A DNA stretch of 64,000 bases from Strigops habroptila (GCF_004027225.2 NC_044290.2:11649406-11713405), one strand, 5' to 3'; shown: positions 1-11,902, counted from the first letter of the stretch. Program-made: numbers and translations. Notes: generated by a model from the letters alone, not told the origin.

Positions 1-363
1 TCCTGGTCGGGTGCAGAGGCCAAAGCCCCCCCGGACCCCAGAGCTGGAGAGGGGGGAGACCCTCACCCCACACACCCCCCCGAGGGCACTGCTGCGGGGA
101 CAGATCTATCCCTGGGGGGGCCAAAACGGGAGAACAGGTTGTGGGAAAGGTGCCCCCCCCGCGGCCCCGGAGCTGTCGGGGGTCAGCGGTGAGTGGGTCT
201 GGGGCAGTTTGGGGTCCCTGTGGGGCCAGGGGCGGGCTGGGACCGGAGCTGTGCCCAGGACCCCCACACTGGGCTCAGGACCCCCGCTGCACCCCGGCAC
301 TGGGGCCCGGGGGTCGCCGTACCCCGCGGGAGATGCGGATTCTTTTGGAAAGGGGGATTCTGA

Positions 364-451
364 CCAATCAGAGCGCAGCGCTCAGATTTGGTTTCCCCAT
401 TCACGGAAGACGCCTCTCTGATTGGGTGAAGCCTGATCCCCTCTAACCAAT
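364..451. promoter_or_regulatory. CCAAT-box cluster, probable promoter of unknown polarity
   Basis: Three CCAAT boxes lie within 90 bp: direct at 364-368, inverted (ATTGG) at 421-425, direct at 447-451, each followed by GC-rich sequence. This spacing is typical of NF-Y-bound promoters. It could drive a non-coding first exon of GPR142, because a CAG acceptor-like site at about 1034 precedes the GPR142 start, or a gene to the left of the window. Nothing else in 1-1054 looks coding; 530-585 is a short GGGACAGG-type simple repeat. Confidence 0.5.
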
Positions 452-1054
452 AGGAGCGCGGAGTTCGGGACGCCTGGATTATGAATGGTGGGGCGCAGAA
501 TGGGACCGATCCGGGAGCGGGGTTCGGGCAGGGGGACAGGGGAACGGGCAGAGGTACAGGCAGGGACAGGGGTACAGGCAGGAGTACGGCCACGGCCTCA
601 TGCGGGCCTGCCTGGGGAGCTGGCAAAGGACTCAGCAGCCTGGAGATGGCCAAGACCCTTGGCACCCCTGGCAACCCCCCTTGCACCCCTGGGTGCTCCC
701 CACGATCCCCGGTATCCATCTAAGAACATGGTGTTTTAATCTGTTTTTCTTCAAGGTGATAAACAGGGTCAGGGGGATAACCAAGGAGAATCTTCAGGAG
801 CAGAGGCCATCCTCTGGGGATGGGGACTGTCACCATGGTGTCCTTATGGAGGCTGGACCCCGGGTCCCTTGCCCTGCAGCATCCATGGATGTGCTATCAT
901 GGGCAGACATGGGGGCAGACCTGGGGCAACTGCACCCATGGGAGCCAAGCCCCCCACGCCACATCCCAGCTGAGCCCCCACCCAGGTGCCACCAGGGCCC
1001 TCAGCCCCCTGATGTTCCCTGCCTCCCCTTGCAGCTGGTCCATGGTGGAAGGCG

Positions 1055-2803
1055 ATGTTCCCGGTGCCCAACAGCACAGCAGAGGTGTGGACTACTGAGG
1101 CAGCATGGCTGGAGCTGGAGCGGTCACCCTGCATGGTCGGCGTCATCCCCATCGTGTATTACAGCGTCCTGCTGGGGCTGGGGCTGCCAGGTGAGGGGCT
1201 GGGGGGCTGAGCCCCTGCAAGAGGTGCTGAGCTGCACATCTTCAGCCCAGCCCATGCCCTCGGCCCCCATCCCAGCCCTGGGGTTTTGGGGATGGAGAGG
1301 GTCCACAGCCCCAGCTGCGGAGCCCGGCTGGAAAGCCCAGCCCTGGGGCAGGAGCCGCAGCAGCAGCAGGGACAGATGGTATTTGTGTTGCTTGGGCTGC
1401 CACATGGATGAGATTAATCAGCTCAGTAAATCCCCAATGCAGCGTGATATTTATAGCTCCGCACCCCAGCTGGGGCCTGGGGCTGCTCGCCCTGCAGCCC
1501 TGGGAGAGCCCAGGCACCCCTGGGGTCCTGGGTGCTGCAGGGGGACCGTGAGCACCCGGGTTTCATAGAATCACAACATGGTTTGGGTGGGAAGGGACAT
1601 TAAAGCTCCTCCAGCTCCAACCCCCTGCCACGGGCAGGGACACCTTCCACTAGAGCAGGTTGCTCCAAGCCCCTGTGTCCAACCTGGCCTTGAACACTGC
1701 CAGGGATGGGGCAGCCACAGCTTCTCTGGGCACCCTGTGCCAGCGCCTCAGCACCCTCACAGGGAAGAGCTTCTGCCTCAGAGCTCAGCTCAATCTCCCC
1801 TCTGGCAGGTTAAAGCCATTCCCCTTGTCCTGCCCCTTGCAAGAAGCCCCTCTCCAGCTTTCTTGTAGGCTCACCACACGTTGCTCCCTTCCACACACCT
1901 TTCTCACCACCACACATCACTCCCCTCCCTCCAGTGAACATCCTGACCGCCGTGGCCATGTTCCGCCTGGCCAGAAGGACCAAGAAGTCATCATACTGGT
2001 ACCTGCTGGCCCTGACCACCTCCGACATCCTCAGCCAGGTCTTCATCATCTTTGTGGGCTTCATCCTGCAGACAGCCATCCTGGCGCGGGCTGTGCCCAG
2101 CGCCTTCATCCACACCATCAATGTCCTAGAGTTCACGGCCAACCACGCTTCCACATGGGTCACGGTCCTGCTGTCCCTGGACCGCTATGTGGCCCTCTGC
2201 CACCCGCTGCGGTACCGCACCATCTCCTACCCACAGCGCACCCGCAAGATCATCGCGGCCGTCTTTGCTGTGGCCCTGGCCACGGGCATCCCCTTCTACT
2301 GGTGGCTGGACATGTGGCGTGATGCCGACCCCCCCACCACCCTGGACATGGCGCTCAAGTGGGTGCACTGCATCACCACCTACTTCTTGCCCTCTAGCAT
2401 CTTCCTGGCCACCAATTCCGTCATCATCTGCAAGCTGAAGCAGCGGAGGCGCTCGGGGGGTGGCCAGCCCCACACGAGCAAGACCACAGCCCTCCTCCTG
2501 GCCGAAACCACCGTCTTCATCGTGCTCTGGGCTCCCCGGACCATCGTCATGATCTGCCACCTCTACGTGGCCTCGGTCAAGAGGGACTGGCGCGTGCACT
2601 TGGCCTTGGACATCGCCAACATGGTGGCCATGCTCAACACCGCCCTCAACTTCTTCCTCTACTGCTTTGTGAGCCAGACCTTCCGCCGCGCGGTGGGCGA
2701 GGTGCTCCGGGCCCACATCCGGCACGGCTGCCGGCACGGCAGCGCCCGCTTCCCGCAGCCAGCCCTCAAACCGCTGCAGGCGGCGGCTGGCACAGCCCTC
2801 TGA
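1055..2803 (+). CDS. GPR142: G-protein coupled receptor 142, two coding exons
   Basis: Class A GPCR of the GPR139/GPR142 pair; the mammalian protein is a Gq-coupled receptor for aromatic amino acids in pancreatic islets (known for the family). Exons are 1055-1190 and 1935-2803, joined in phase 1, giving 334 residues. Visible marks: an N-glycosylation site NST near residue 6, GLPVNILT in TM1, a TM2 aspartate in [16 protein letters not shown] after TM3, and [11 protein letters not shown] in TM7. Following GPRC5C on the same strand matches the human neighbour pair, which favours GPR142 over GPR139. The intron carries a CR1 fragment. The start is uncertain: the frame is open upstream and an acceptor-like CAG ends near 1034, so a longer N-terminus, as in human (about 460 residues), is possible. 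Confidence 0.85.
1563..1868 (-). mobile_element. CR1 LINE 3' end, antisense, in the GPR142 intron
   Basis: The copy starts at its terminal TCATAGAATC (reverse complement of the CR1 3' repeat) and runs through the conserved CR1 3' untranslated body. It is 5'-truncated, with no reverse transcriptase left. It resembles the other six copies in this window closely. Confidence 0.9.
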
Positions 2804-5800
2804 GCCGTGCATCACACCGGGACCTGGGGAGACCCTGCCCCAGGGATGCTGCCCCTTGTCCTCCATCCCGGGGAACCCAGCGGGCATGGCTGCCTCGTGG
2901 TGAGGGGTGATGGGTGCAGGTGAGCTGCTCCAGCCCTGCTGAGGGTGCGGTGCTGGTGGGATGGTCCTTCCTCCATAAACTGCCGTGCTGAGACCAAAGC
3001 TCTGCCTGGGTCTGGCTCCCTGTGAGCAGCCGGGATGGGGTGCCCCTGCACCAGCACCCACCCCCAGGCACAAGGTCCCAGCCCGCCCCAGTGCTCCGGA
3101 GCATCCGCAGGGTGCAGCATTCCCAGCTGCAGGAGCTGGCACACGGTAAGATCCCAGCTCCAGGCTCTGCATGGCTGCAGCCCCCGGGAGCACCCAGCGC
3201 AGGGGTGCAGCATCTCCCACCGGCTGCAAAGGAGGGCTCTCAGGGTGCTGCCCTGCATCGAGCGCACCCAGCACCAGAGCTACCCTCCCAGTTACACCGG
3301 TGCCAAGCTGGCGTGATGCTGTGCGAGCGGCTGTGCCAGCCTGTCCCCAGCTGCCACCAGAGGGCAGGGATGGGTCGCCCTGAGGAGCTGGCACCCCCCA
3401 GCCCCCAGTCCTTAGCATAATCCCCCCAAAAATAGCTACCTTTCCACTCGAATTCCCAAGAGACCGGGCAGGACAGCACCCAGGTGGTGCAGGGGCCCAA
3501 GCAGAGCATGGAGACCCAACTTGCCCACCCTGCTGAGCCTTGGCCGTGCCCAGCATTGGGGTAGGATGGGGTGCAGCATTTGCCCCCAGTGTGAATGTGG
3601 GGTGAGCCACAAGCTTTACTGTGGGGCTGACCCACAGCAGCACCCCACACCCGCCATGCACCCGGAGCCCCACAGCCAGATGGGTGCCCTGCATGGGCAG
3701 ACCCCACTGACGATGCTGCCTTATGCCAGGCAGGGTCTGGCTCTGCCGGTGCTCCCGGTGACAGGGTTAAACCCAGACCTGGCGGCGCGGGTGGTACCTG
3801 GGAGGTGCTCGCTCCATTAATTCTGGCACTTGAGGAGAGCAGGATCGGGAAGGGATTAGTTATTAACCCAGCCAGCGCCTCCCACCCAGCGGACACCCCT
3901 CGCGGGGGCTTCCAGCACTGAATCCCCCCCTGGAGCCCTTCACCGGGGCTGGAGGGGCCACCTCGGCTGGCAAAGGCAGCGCTTGGCAGGAGCTCCAGCC
4001 GCGCTCGCGCCCGCCGCCGGCCCCCCCTCGCCAACCGGTGCTTATTTACTTGGAGAGGGAGGTGGAAATGTGCTGACCGCGTCCGCCGAGGGGCTCCGGG
4101 CTGGACGCAGCCGGCTCGGGTGGAAAACAGCTCCTCAGCCTTGGTGTGAGCGGCACGGAGGCAGCCAGAGTCCCGCTGGACACACGTACGGCTCCGGCCT
4201 TCCCGACACGAGCCCGAGCTCGGTTGGCCGTGCCACTGTGCCACCGTACCAGCCACAGCAGCCTTGCAGCTCCATAGGAAAGGTAAGCCTGGAAAAAATG
4301 CGCCCAGCGTGCCGATGTTTGTGGAGCGAGGCGGCAGGGAAAGCCTGGCCCTGGTCCCGGTGCTGTGCCGAGCCGCATCCCGGCACCTCACCGCGGCTGC
4401 TGTGCCAGAAGGACCAGCTCTGCCTGGTCCTGCCATGGGATCATGCTCCACAGCCCAGCCCGGGCACCAGGGAAGTGGGACCCGGCTCTGCCCTCGCCAA
4501 AAGGGCTGTGCCAGGCACCAGCCGCCCCGGCACGTGGCTGTAGGAGGGGACCGAGGGCAGCCAGTCCCTTGCTGCGCATGGTTGGTCCCTGCAAGGCAGC
4601 CAGTGCATGGTGGCATCGCACCCAACCTGTCCGGCAGCTGATGGGGTGTTTCTGTAGGACCTACAAAAACCCCAGGGGTGTGCGGCCAGGGCTGGAAAGC
4701 AAGGAAGGTCCCCATGGGAAGCAGGAAGGAAACCACTTGCTATGAGGGGAATACGAGGGCGAAAGTAGCCATAGGGCAGCCTCGGTGGGATGGACGCCTG
4801 CCAGTGTCTCCATGGCCGGTGCCGGGGGTCGCGGGGGGCTCGTGCTGAGTCAGCAGCCGGGAAACCCGCGCGGCGGCAGGAAGCGGAGGCAGGAAGCCGC
4901 GTGCGCCGCGGCCTCCGCAGCCCCGGGGCAGGGCAGCCAGGCCCGGCGGGTCTGAACCGGCTCCGTGGGGAAACTGAGGCACGAGAGAGGCCACTGCCGA
5001 GCTCCTGCACCCGCACCACCCCTGTGAGAGCACACACACGGGCACGTGCCCCGGCAGGGAGGGATGATCCTGCCCCAGACACTATCCTGATGCTCTTTGG
5101 GAAGACAAAGGGCCGTGGCTGCAGCACCCAAGGGACGGCAGCAGTGGGTGCAGCACCCAGCCCAGACACGCTCCGGCCCTCGTGCTGTGGGTGCTGCCAG
5201 CTCCGGCTCTGCCTCCCTTTCTCCTGGGATTGTTTTCATCCCAGCCCGGGCTGGGGGAGGACCCGCCGGAGGCACGTTGAACTTTCGTCTGCATCCTTCA
5301 CCCTCTTGCTTCACCCTCCCAAAATAGCAGCGCCTGCCTCCTGGAAGCCTCCCCCAGGGCGCCCCGTGTCTCCTGGGGCTTTTCCCTGTCCCTGAGCCCC
5401 AGGGATGGGGTGACTGGGGGGTGCCCATACCCAGCTCCATGGTGCACGGACACCCTCACCGGGACAGGGACCACCAGGCACCATTGGCTCCCCCAAGCCG
5501 GGGCTGCCCTGGACCCCAGCCCATTGCAGGAAGGGTTTTTCTGGGGCCCCGCTGCCCTGCCAAGGGCTCCGGCTTTATCCGTCAGCTGACATTCCTCCGG
5601 GAGGCCCCTCCGGGCCTGAGCCTCAGGCTTTCCCGATGGGAGCACCGCAGTATATCCCTACTGGGGAGCCCTGCTCCCGGCTCCCACCCAGGAGCCCACC
5701 CGCGGGCTGGGTGCTGCTGGCCCAGCACCCAGAGGAGCTCAGTGCAAGGCCCCGTGTGGGTGATGCTGCCCCGGCACAGCCCCCCCCCCGCTCCCTCCCT

Positions 5801-5975
5801 TGTCCTTTGGGGGGTCTTTCACAGCGCGGCAGGGCCGGGCTGACCCAGCTCCTCCGGGCTGAGCCCCCACAGACTCATTCCACTGATGGCTCCGCTGCCG
5901 GCCCCCCCCGTCCAACACCCCCAATCCCGGGGTCTGGCCCCACTCCCCGCCGTGCCCCGCTGCGGGATCTCCGGT
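2804..5975. other. GPR142-GPRC5C intergenic region
   Basis: No exon is recognisable. GPR142 transcription probably ends near 2975, where a CATAAA variant signal occurs after the stop. At 3851-3868 there is an AT-rich patch with an HNF1-like sequence (11 of 13 matches to the consensus). The rest is GC-rich unique sequence whose long open frames on both strands reflect base composition. Confidence 0.5.
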
Positions 5976-6135
5976 TCCTCCCGCCCGGTGCGGATGGGGC
6001 AGGTCCCGGCCGGCCCCGGCTGAGCCGCACCTCGGGGAGGGGCCGGGCCGGGCAGGCGCGCACGGTGCGGCGGGACCGGGGCTCTCCCGGCGCGGCGAAG
6101 CGAGGGGAGCGGCCGCGCTCCGGGCGCAGGAGCCG
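5976..6135 (+). promoter_or_regulatory. GPRC5C: CpG-rich promoter and probable non-coding exon 1 of GPRC5C
   Basis: A CpG-dense stretch ends in a good donor, with the exon ending at 6135 before GTGAGC. It would splice to the acceptor at 7180-7181, leaving a 42-base leader (7182-7223) before the GPRC5C start. CpG density continues to about 6500. No TATA box is seen. A non-coding first exon is usual for GPRC5 genes. The transcription start is not resolvable. Confidence 0.5.
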
Positions 6136-7223
6136 GTGAGCGGGGCTGGGGGGGGTCGGGGAGTCGAGTCCTGCGGGGCTGGGGGGCACCGGGAACCGTA
6201 ACGGGAACGGGTCGGGACCGGGGACCCGGGAGCCGGACCCGGACCCAGACCCAGACCCCTCCGCCCCCCCGGGTTCGCCTGGGCGGGCAGCTGGGGCGAG
6301 TTGGGGCAAGTTTGGGCTCCGGTACCGGTCGGGAGCACCGGGGGTGCGGGGGGACCGGCCGGGCCGGCGCCGGTGCAGCCGGTAGGAGCTGCGGGCGCGG
6401 GGCTCGGTCCCAGCGCGGTGCGGGGGGTCCCTGCCCCCATCGCGGCCCCGGGGGTGCTGCTCGGGGGTTGGGGGGGTCCCGGCTCCCGGCCCGGGGTCAC
6501 CTTGCCGGCAGTGTCCCGCCGGTTCCCCCTTCCCCAGCATTGGGGCTGCAGCTTTCTCGCTGCCTCCTCTTCCCCCTGCCCACCCTGCGCTCCCCAGGGT
6601 CACAGGAGCGGGGACGGGGACCCCGTGTTGTGCCTGTGCTGTGCCCGTGTCGTGCCGTGCCAGGCTGCAGCCACCTTTGTGCCAGCCCCGGACACGGGAC
6701 CTGCGCTGGGTCAGTGCCCGGAGCCGGAGGGGGGAAATGGCACAGGAGAAGTGGAAAGGGGAACAGGCTGGAACGCAGGGACAAGCCAAGGGGACAGCCC
6801 CGTCCCCGGGTGTTACCTCTGCCATTGGCCCAGGGCTGTGTTTGGTGTTCCCAGGAAAGCCAACGGGCACGGTGCTGCCTGCTCCTGGCACCAGAGGGTG
6901 GGACCAGCACGGCTCCAAGTGCTGGTCATGATTGGAGAAATTCCATCTCAGGAGGGAGCGTGTGGGGTGCAGGGGGCTGAGCCCCTCCGGTGGCCTCAGG
7001 CCTCCAGACAAGGAGCATCGGGGTGGGTTTGGCTGTGCCAGCACTGACGGGGCTCCTGGCACCCAACTGCTCACCACGGCCTGGCAGGAGGGATGCTCTG
7101 AGCCCTGCGGCAGCACAGCCATCACCGGGAGCTGATCCACATCCCCAATCCCTGTGTCCTAACACCCCTTCTGTCCCGCAGGGTCCCTGGACGCCGCGCT
7201 CGGTGCCCGCAGCACGGTGCAGG

Positions 7224-9490
7224 ATGGGTGCTGCAGCGGTGCTGCCGGTGGCAGCCTGCGTGCTGCTGGTCCTGCTCCCCACGGCCAGCGGCCAGACCAG
7301 CGCTCCCTCCGGCTGCGGCAAGGACCTCTCCTCCCTCTACTACAACCTCTGCGACCTCTCGGCAGCCTGGGGCATCGTGCTGGAGGCCGTGGCCAGCCTC
7401 GGTGTGGTGACCAGCTTCGTGCTCACCATCGTCCTGGTGGCCAGCTTGCCCTTCGTGCAGGACCATCAGAAGAAGAGCCTGGTGGCCACGCAGGTCTTCT
7501 TCCTTCTGGGCACCTTCGGGCTGTTCTGCCTGACGTTTGACTTCATCGTGGGGCCGGATTTCTCCACCTGCGCGTCCCGACGCTTCCTCTTCGGCGTCCT
7601 CTTCGCCATCTGCTTCTCCTGCCTGCTGGCGCATGCCGTGGCCCTCAACTTCTTGGTGCGGAGGAACCGCGGCCCGCGGGGCTGGGTGACGCTGGCGGTG
7701 GCCCTGCTCCTCGCCTTGGTGGAGGTCATCATCAACGCCGAGTGGCTCATCATCACGGTGGCGCGGCAGGAGGGCAGCTCCTCGGACCCTTGCCAGTTGG
7801 CGGACGCTGACTTCGTCATGGCGCTCATCTATGTCATGTTCCTGCTGGCGGCCGCCTTCGGCACCGCTTGTCCGGCTCTTTGCGGCCGCTACAGCCGCTG
7901 GCGCAAGCACGGCGCCTTCATCCTGGCCACCACCGGCCTCTCCGTGGCCATCTGGGTGGCATGGACGGTGATGTACCTCTATGGGAACCAGCGCGCGGGC
8001 GAGAAGCCCGGCTGGGATGACCCCACGCTGGCCATCGCGCTGGTGTCCAACGCCTGCGCCTTCCTCCTGCTCTACATCATCCCCGAGGTGACGCACGTGA
8101 CGCGGCGCGGCCCCGAGCAGCCCTTCGAGGACGACGTGTACCCCACGCGCGGGGTGGGCTACGAGACCATCCTCAAGGAGCAGAAGTCGCAGAGCATGTT
8201 CGTGGAGAACAAAGCCTTCTCCATGGACGAGCCCTCCTTCGGTAGGCGCCGGGGCTCAAAGGGGACCCTCTTTGCCTCGCACCGGGGCACCGGGGCTGGC
8301 AACGGTGGGTGGTAGCGAGACGTCTGGCCACGACCTGCCCGGGATTGACGCCTTGACGTGGTTGTGGCTCCCAAAAACTCGCTGGGCTGGGTCTACCAGT
8401 TTGGGCTGAGCTCAGCACTGCAGGGGTGCTCCCGGCCCTCCGCCCCAGGCAGACGCTCTGCTCGCGAGACCCTACAATAACACAGGGTGATGTTATTGTA
8501 GGGAATGGCAGCTGGGCACCAGCGAAGGTGTCTGCAGCCCATGGGGCTGGGTGGGTGCTCCCGAGAGACCCTACAATAACAAACCCCGGCCAGGCAGCAG
8601 CCAGTGATGCAAACCCCAGGGACATCCCTCCTGTCCCGCGGGAATGGCGCAGGGCAAGGGCACTGAGTCAGCTCATTAAACCTGCTAACGAGGAGCAGCT
8701 CCCCAGGGGGGTGAGGGTGGCTCTGAGCCCCCCTCTTCATTGTCCCCATCTCTTTGCAGCCAAGAAGCCAGTGTCACCATACAGCGGCTACAACGGGCAG
8801 CTCCTCACCAGCGTCTACCAGCCCACCGAGATGGCTCTGATGCACAAGGGACCGGTAAGCGCGGTGCTGGGCTCTGCTGTGGTGGCCGCATCCTGCCTGA
8901 TGGATGGGCTTCCAGCCGGAGTGGCTGGGATGGGGGCCAGAGTTTGGGGTCCCCCATGTCCAAGGGCTGCTGTAGCGGGGTGCTGGGGAGCATCACCCCT
9001 CACCTTCCTTCCCTGGGACCTCATGGGGCTGAGGGTGATCGTGGTGATGCTACAGCCCTCCATGTCTGTCCCATAGGCCGAAGGTCCCTATGATGTGATC
9101 CTGCCGCGCGCCTCCACGGCCAGCCCTGCCGCCGGCAGCACCAGCTCCACGCTGCGAGCCGAGGACGCGTTCGCGGCGCAGGCCCGGCACGGCAGCGCCC
9201 CGCGGGACGGCAGGACCTGCCAGGTGGGTTAATGTGCAACGCCGCGGGTGGGGAGCGGGCACCAAGGTCCAGCCCATGGCTGGGGACAAAGTCTGTCCCC
9301 ACCGCAGCATCTCCCATGGGAGGGCTCTGCCCAGCGCCCCCGTGAGTCAGGCTGCAACCACAGCACCGGTGCTGGAGCCGGGTCTGCCAGCACATGCCGC
9401 AGTGCTGCTGCCACCTCAGTGCCACCCCAGCGCCATCCTGCTCCGCTCTGCCCGCAGGTGCAGTCCCCGTACAGCAGGAACCGGTGGTGA
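7224..9490 (+). CDS. GPRC5C: GPRC5C, class C orphan receptor (retinoic-acid-induced family)
   Basis: Orphan class C GPCR lacking the large ligand-binding ectodomain, a plasma-membrane protein known in kidney, islets and stem cells. Coding exons are 7224-8241, 8760-8854, 9077-9223 and 9458-9490, all phases consistent, giving 430 residues (human about 441). An N-terminal signal peptide (LPVAACVLLVLLPTASG) is followed by seven hydrophobic segments up to about residue 290. The cytosolic tail carries the conserved QSMFVENKAFSMDEP and then PYSGYNGQLLTSVYQPTE across the first splice junction. The exon 1 frame stays open 74 bases into the intron to a stop at 8315, so intron retention would give a receptor with a different short tail. 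The first intron holds the hairpin motif described separately. Confidence 0.95.
8470..8503. repeat. perfect 13-bp hairpin in GPRC5C intron
   Basis: The arms CCCTACAATAACA and TGTTATTGTAGGG flank an 8-base loop (8483-8490). The left arm with its AGA prefix recurs at 8566-8581 and, inverted, at 59863-59878. Function is unknown. The stem looks too short for a canonical microRNA precursor. Confidence 0.85.
8566..8587 (+). repeat. second copy of the 16-nt motif AGACCCTACAATAACA
   Basis: It lies about 96 bases after the hairpin in the same intron. It shares the 16-nt core and then continues AACCCC, a tail also seen (with one base fewer) at the 59.86-kb copy in FSCN2 intron 1. Confidence 0.85.
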
Positions 9491-10162
9491 AGCCCCCATG
9501 GCACGGATCCCGCAGCACCAGCACAGCCGCGGCACCACCATCCCGCTCCCGAGGTCTCACCAAGCCTCCTCCTGCCCCACCACGTTCATCCCATCCCATG
9601 CAGCAGCCGGAGCCGGGTCCTATGCAGGAGATGCCTGGATGCATCCGGAGCCACCGCTCCTGCCTGTGGCACCCACAAGCTGCCAGCTCTGCCCGGACCC
9701 CACATCTCTGCCGCAAGGACCAGCTCCCATGGGGCCACCCCGACTTGTCCCCTCGCTGCCTTCGTGATGCACGGACACCCCCTGTCCCCATGCCAGGGAC
9801 CACGCACTGCCAGGGAGCCAGGGGACGCCTGCCCAGGGATCCCAGTGGCGCTGAGCCCTCAGGTCCACGCTGACTCTCGCCACCCCCAGGGGTGTCGCAG
9901 GCCTTGAACTGAGCCAGCACCGTCCCGCTGCAGGGCGCAAGGTGACATGAAGCTCTCCCCAGCTCTGGCTCCTGCTGTGCCTCAGTTTCCCCATTGCTGG
10001 GGCTGGGACCTGACCCCTTTGCGGCTCCAGCCGCCTTCTCGGTGCCTTTCCCCTCCTCGGGGCTCAGGGATCCCTCCTGGGGAGCAGGGAGGGAGCTGGG
10101 CCCTCACCCTCCTCCTGGCTTCTCTATTTTTCCTCTTTCCTCCTTTTTTTCAGGTCAGCCCC

Positions 10163-10168
10163 AATAAA
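10163..10168 (+). terminator. GPRC5C: AATAAA polyadenylation signal of GPRC5C
   Basis: This is the first canonical AATAAA after the GPRC5C stop, about 670 bases downstream, followed by a T-rich stretch. It would end a single-exon 3' UTR. Confidence 0.7.
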
Positions 10169-10194
10169 GGTGGTTTTTCCTACGTGGCGCTTGC

Positions 10195-11680
10195 CCGTGA
10201 TGGGGAGGGGGTACCCAGCTCCCCATCCGCGACCCCACCATAGCCAACAGCTTTTGCCACGGTACCGGTGGGGTTCAGCCCTTTCTGGGGGGCTCCGGGG
10301 CCCCCCATGGCAGCACAGATGGGGCCGCTGTGCCGGGATCCGGCAGGACGGGCAGCACAGGGCGGGCAGATGGGCTGCCTGGCGGGGAGCGGCACGGCGC
10401 AGAGGACATGCCAAGGTCGGGGTGGTTTCTCCTGCCCGGATTGCCTTTCCCCTCCGCAGCGATTCCTCTGCCGGGCAGGAAGCCTGCGGCCAGCAGCGCC
10501 ATGAATTATTCAGGGGCTGAAATGGCTGCGTGGGGGCAGGCGTGACCTGGTCTCCTTGAGCCGCAGCCGGGACGGTGCCGCGCACGAGGGATGCACAAGC
10601 AAGAGTTTGGCACATGCAATGTCCCGGCTGTGCCCTTGCCATCCAGCATGTGCCCATGGCAGCCCTATAGGCCAGGGATGGCCGCAGGAGCCGGTTGTTT
10701 GCAGCAGGATCTGGCCGCACGCCCCGGGGCTGAGCTGCGTCACCCGTGTTTACCTGGTGCTGGTTGGCAGTGGGGACATCTCCAAGCAGCACCAGGCACT
10801 CCAAGTCCCCGGGGGTGTTGTCACCGCAACGGCACGGTGAGGTCCCAGCATGGTACGTCCCACAAAGGCACCTGCAAGCTGTGCCATGGAGCGGCACATC
10901 CCGGGCAGCAAGGAGGTGACAGCCAAAGGACAAGGGAAAAACAAGGTGCAAACACTCTGTCCCCATTGCGGGCACACGGGAGCTGCCGGTGGCTCCGCTC
11001 TCCCCATGCCCAGCCCCTCCGGAAGCCTGGATCCCACCGGCTGCCGCCAGCGCCGGCCGCAGCGCCGGGGCCGGCCCCGCTCCAACAGGCAGCGCTTTGT
11101 GCAGGCGCTGCGGCACGGGGCAGGGAACAGCACGGCCTTTGTGTGCGCAGGTGAAGCCGCCGCCGCGGGCACGGGCTGTGCCGTGCCGGGAGCAGCCCCC
11201 AGGAGCCCTCCCCACGGCTGGGTTCCGTGGGGGGCCTCATGGCATGGGGTTGGTAACGGTGCAGTGATGGGGAGGGCACCGCGGTCACTGTGACACGGGT
11301 GTCTGGCAGGGACATGGGCAGTGCTGGGCTGGGTAAATGGCACTGAGGGCGGATCAAGGGCTCAGGCAGCGTCCTTGTGCGGTGACAAGGGATGAAACCA
11401 GCACGATGCAGGTGAGTTCAGTGGGATGCTCCATGTCCCTGGGGCTCCTCCGACCGGGAGCCAGGATGGGAGCCAGAAAGGCCATAGGCACACTGGGGTC
11501 TCCCTGGAGGCTGAGCAATGAGGGTGCTGCCTCCAAACTGACCCCTGCCAGGGCGAGGGACAGTGACATGCCCGCTGTGAGCTGGGAATGCCATCTGCCA
11601 GCACATGGCCTGGCACAGCAGGGTCCCTTTCCAGCCACCACGCAGAAAGGGACACCCTCACGCCATCGACACTCAATGGC
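10195..11680. other. convergent intergenic gap between GPRC5C and CCDC137
   Basis: The gap separates the 3' ends of two convergent genes. I see no exon, repeat or RNA gene. An AGTAAA variant signal on the minus strand at 11689-11684 may end CCDC137. Since these two genes are far apart in human, this gap contains the synteny joint. Confidence 0.5.
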
Positions 11681-11902
11681 ACTTTTACTACAAGCATGTC
11701 CATGGCACCGTGGGGGTCCCAGCTCCAACACTGAGCCCATGAGGTGCCCCAAGCCAAAGTGAGGGGCTGTGGGGAGCCCCAGTGCTTGGCAACAGAAGAG
11801 CAGCACCAGGACAACGTCTCCTTCAAGTCCTGGGGTCCTGTGCTGCCTGCACGCTGCCTGCACACCCTGAGCGGGACCAGGCTCAGCTCATCCAGGCTGT
11901 GC

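Noticed and set aside
2126-3694. 522-codon minus-strand open frame over GPR142
   Set aside because: Shadow of the GPR142 coding exon; repetitive Gly/Ala/Arg composition, no domain, no splice support.
8460-8510. microRNA precursor
   Set aside because: The hairpin stem is only 13 bp with an 8-base loop, and flanking bases do not extend the pairing, so it is too short for Drosha/Dicer processing.
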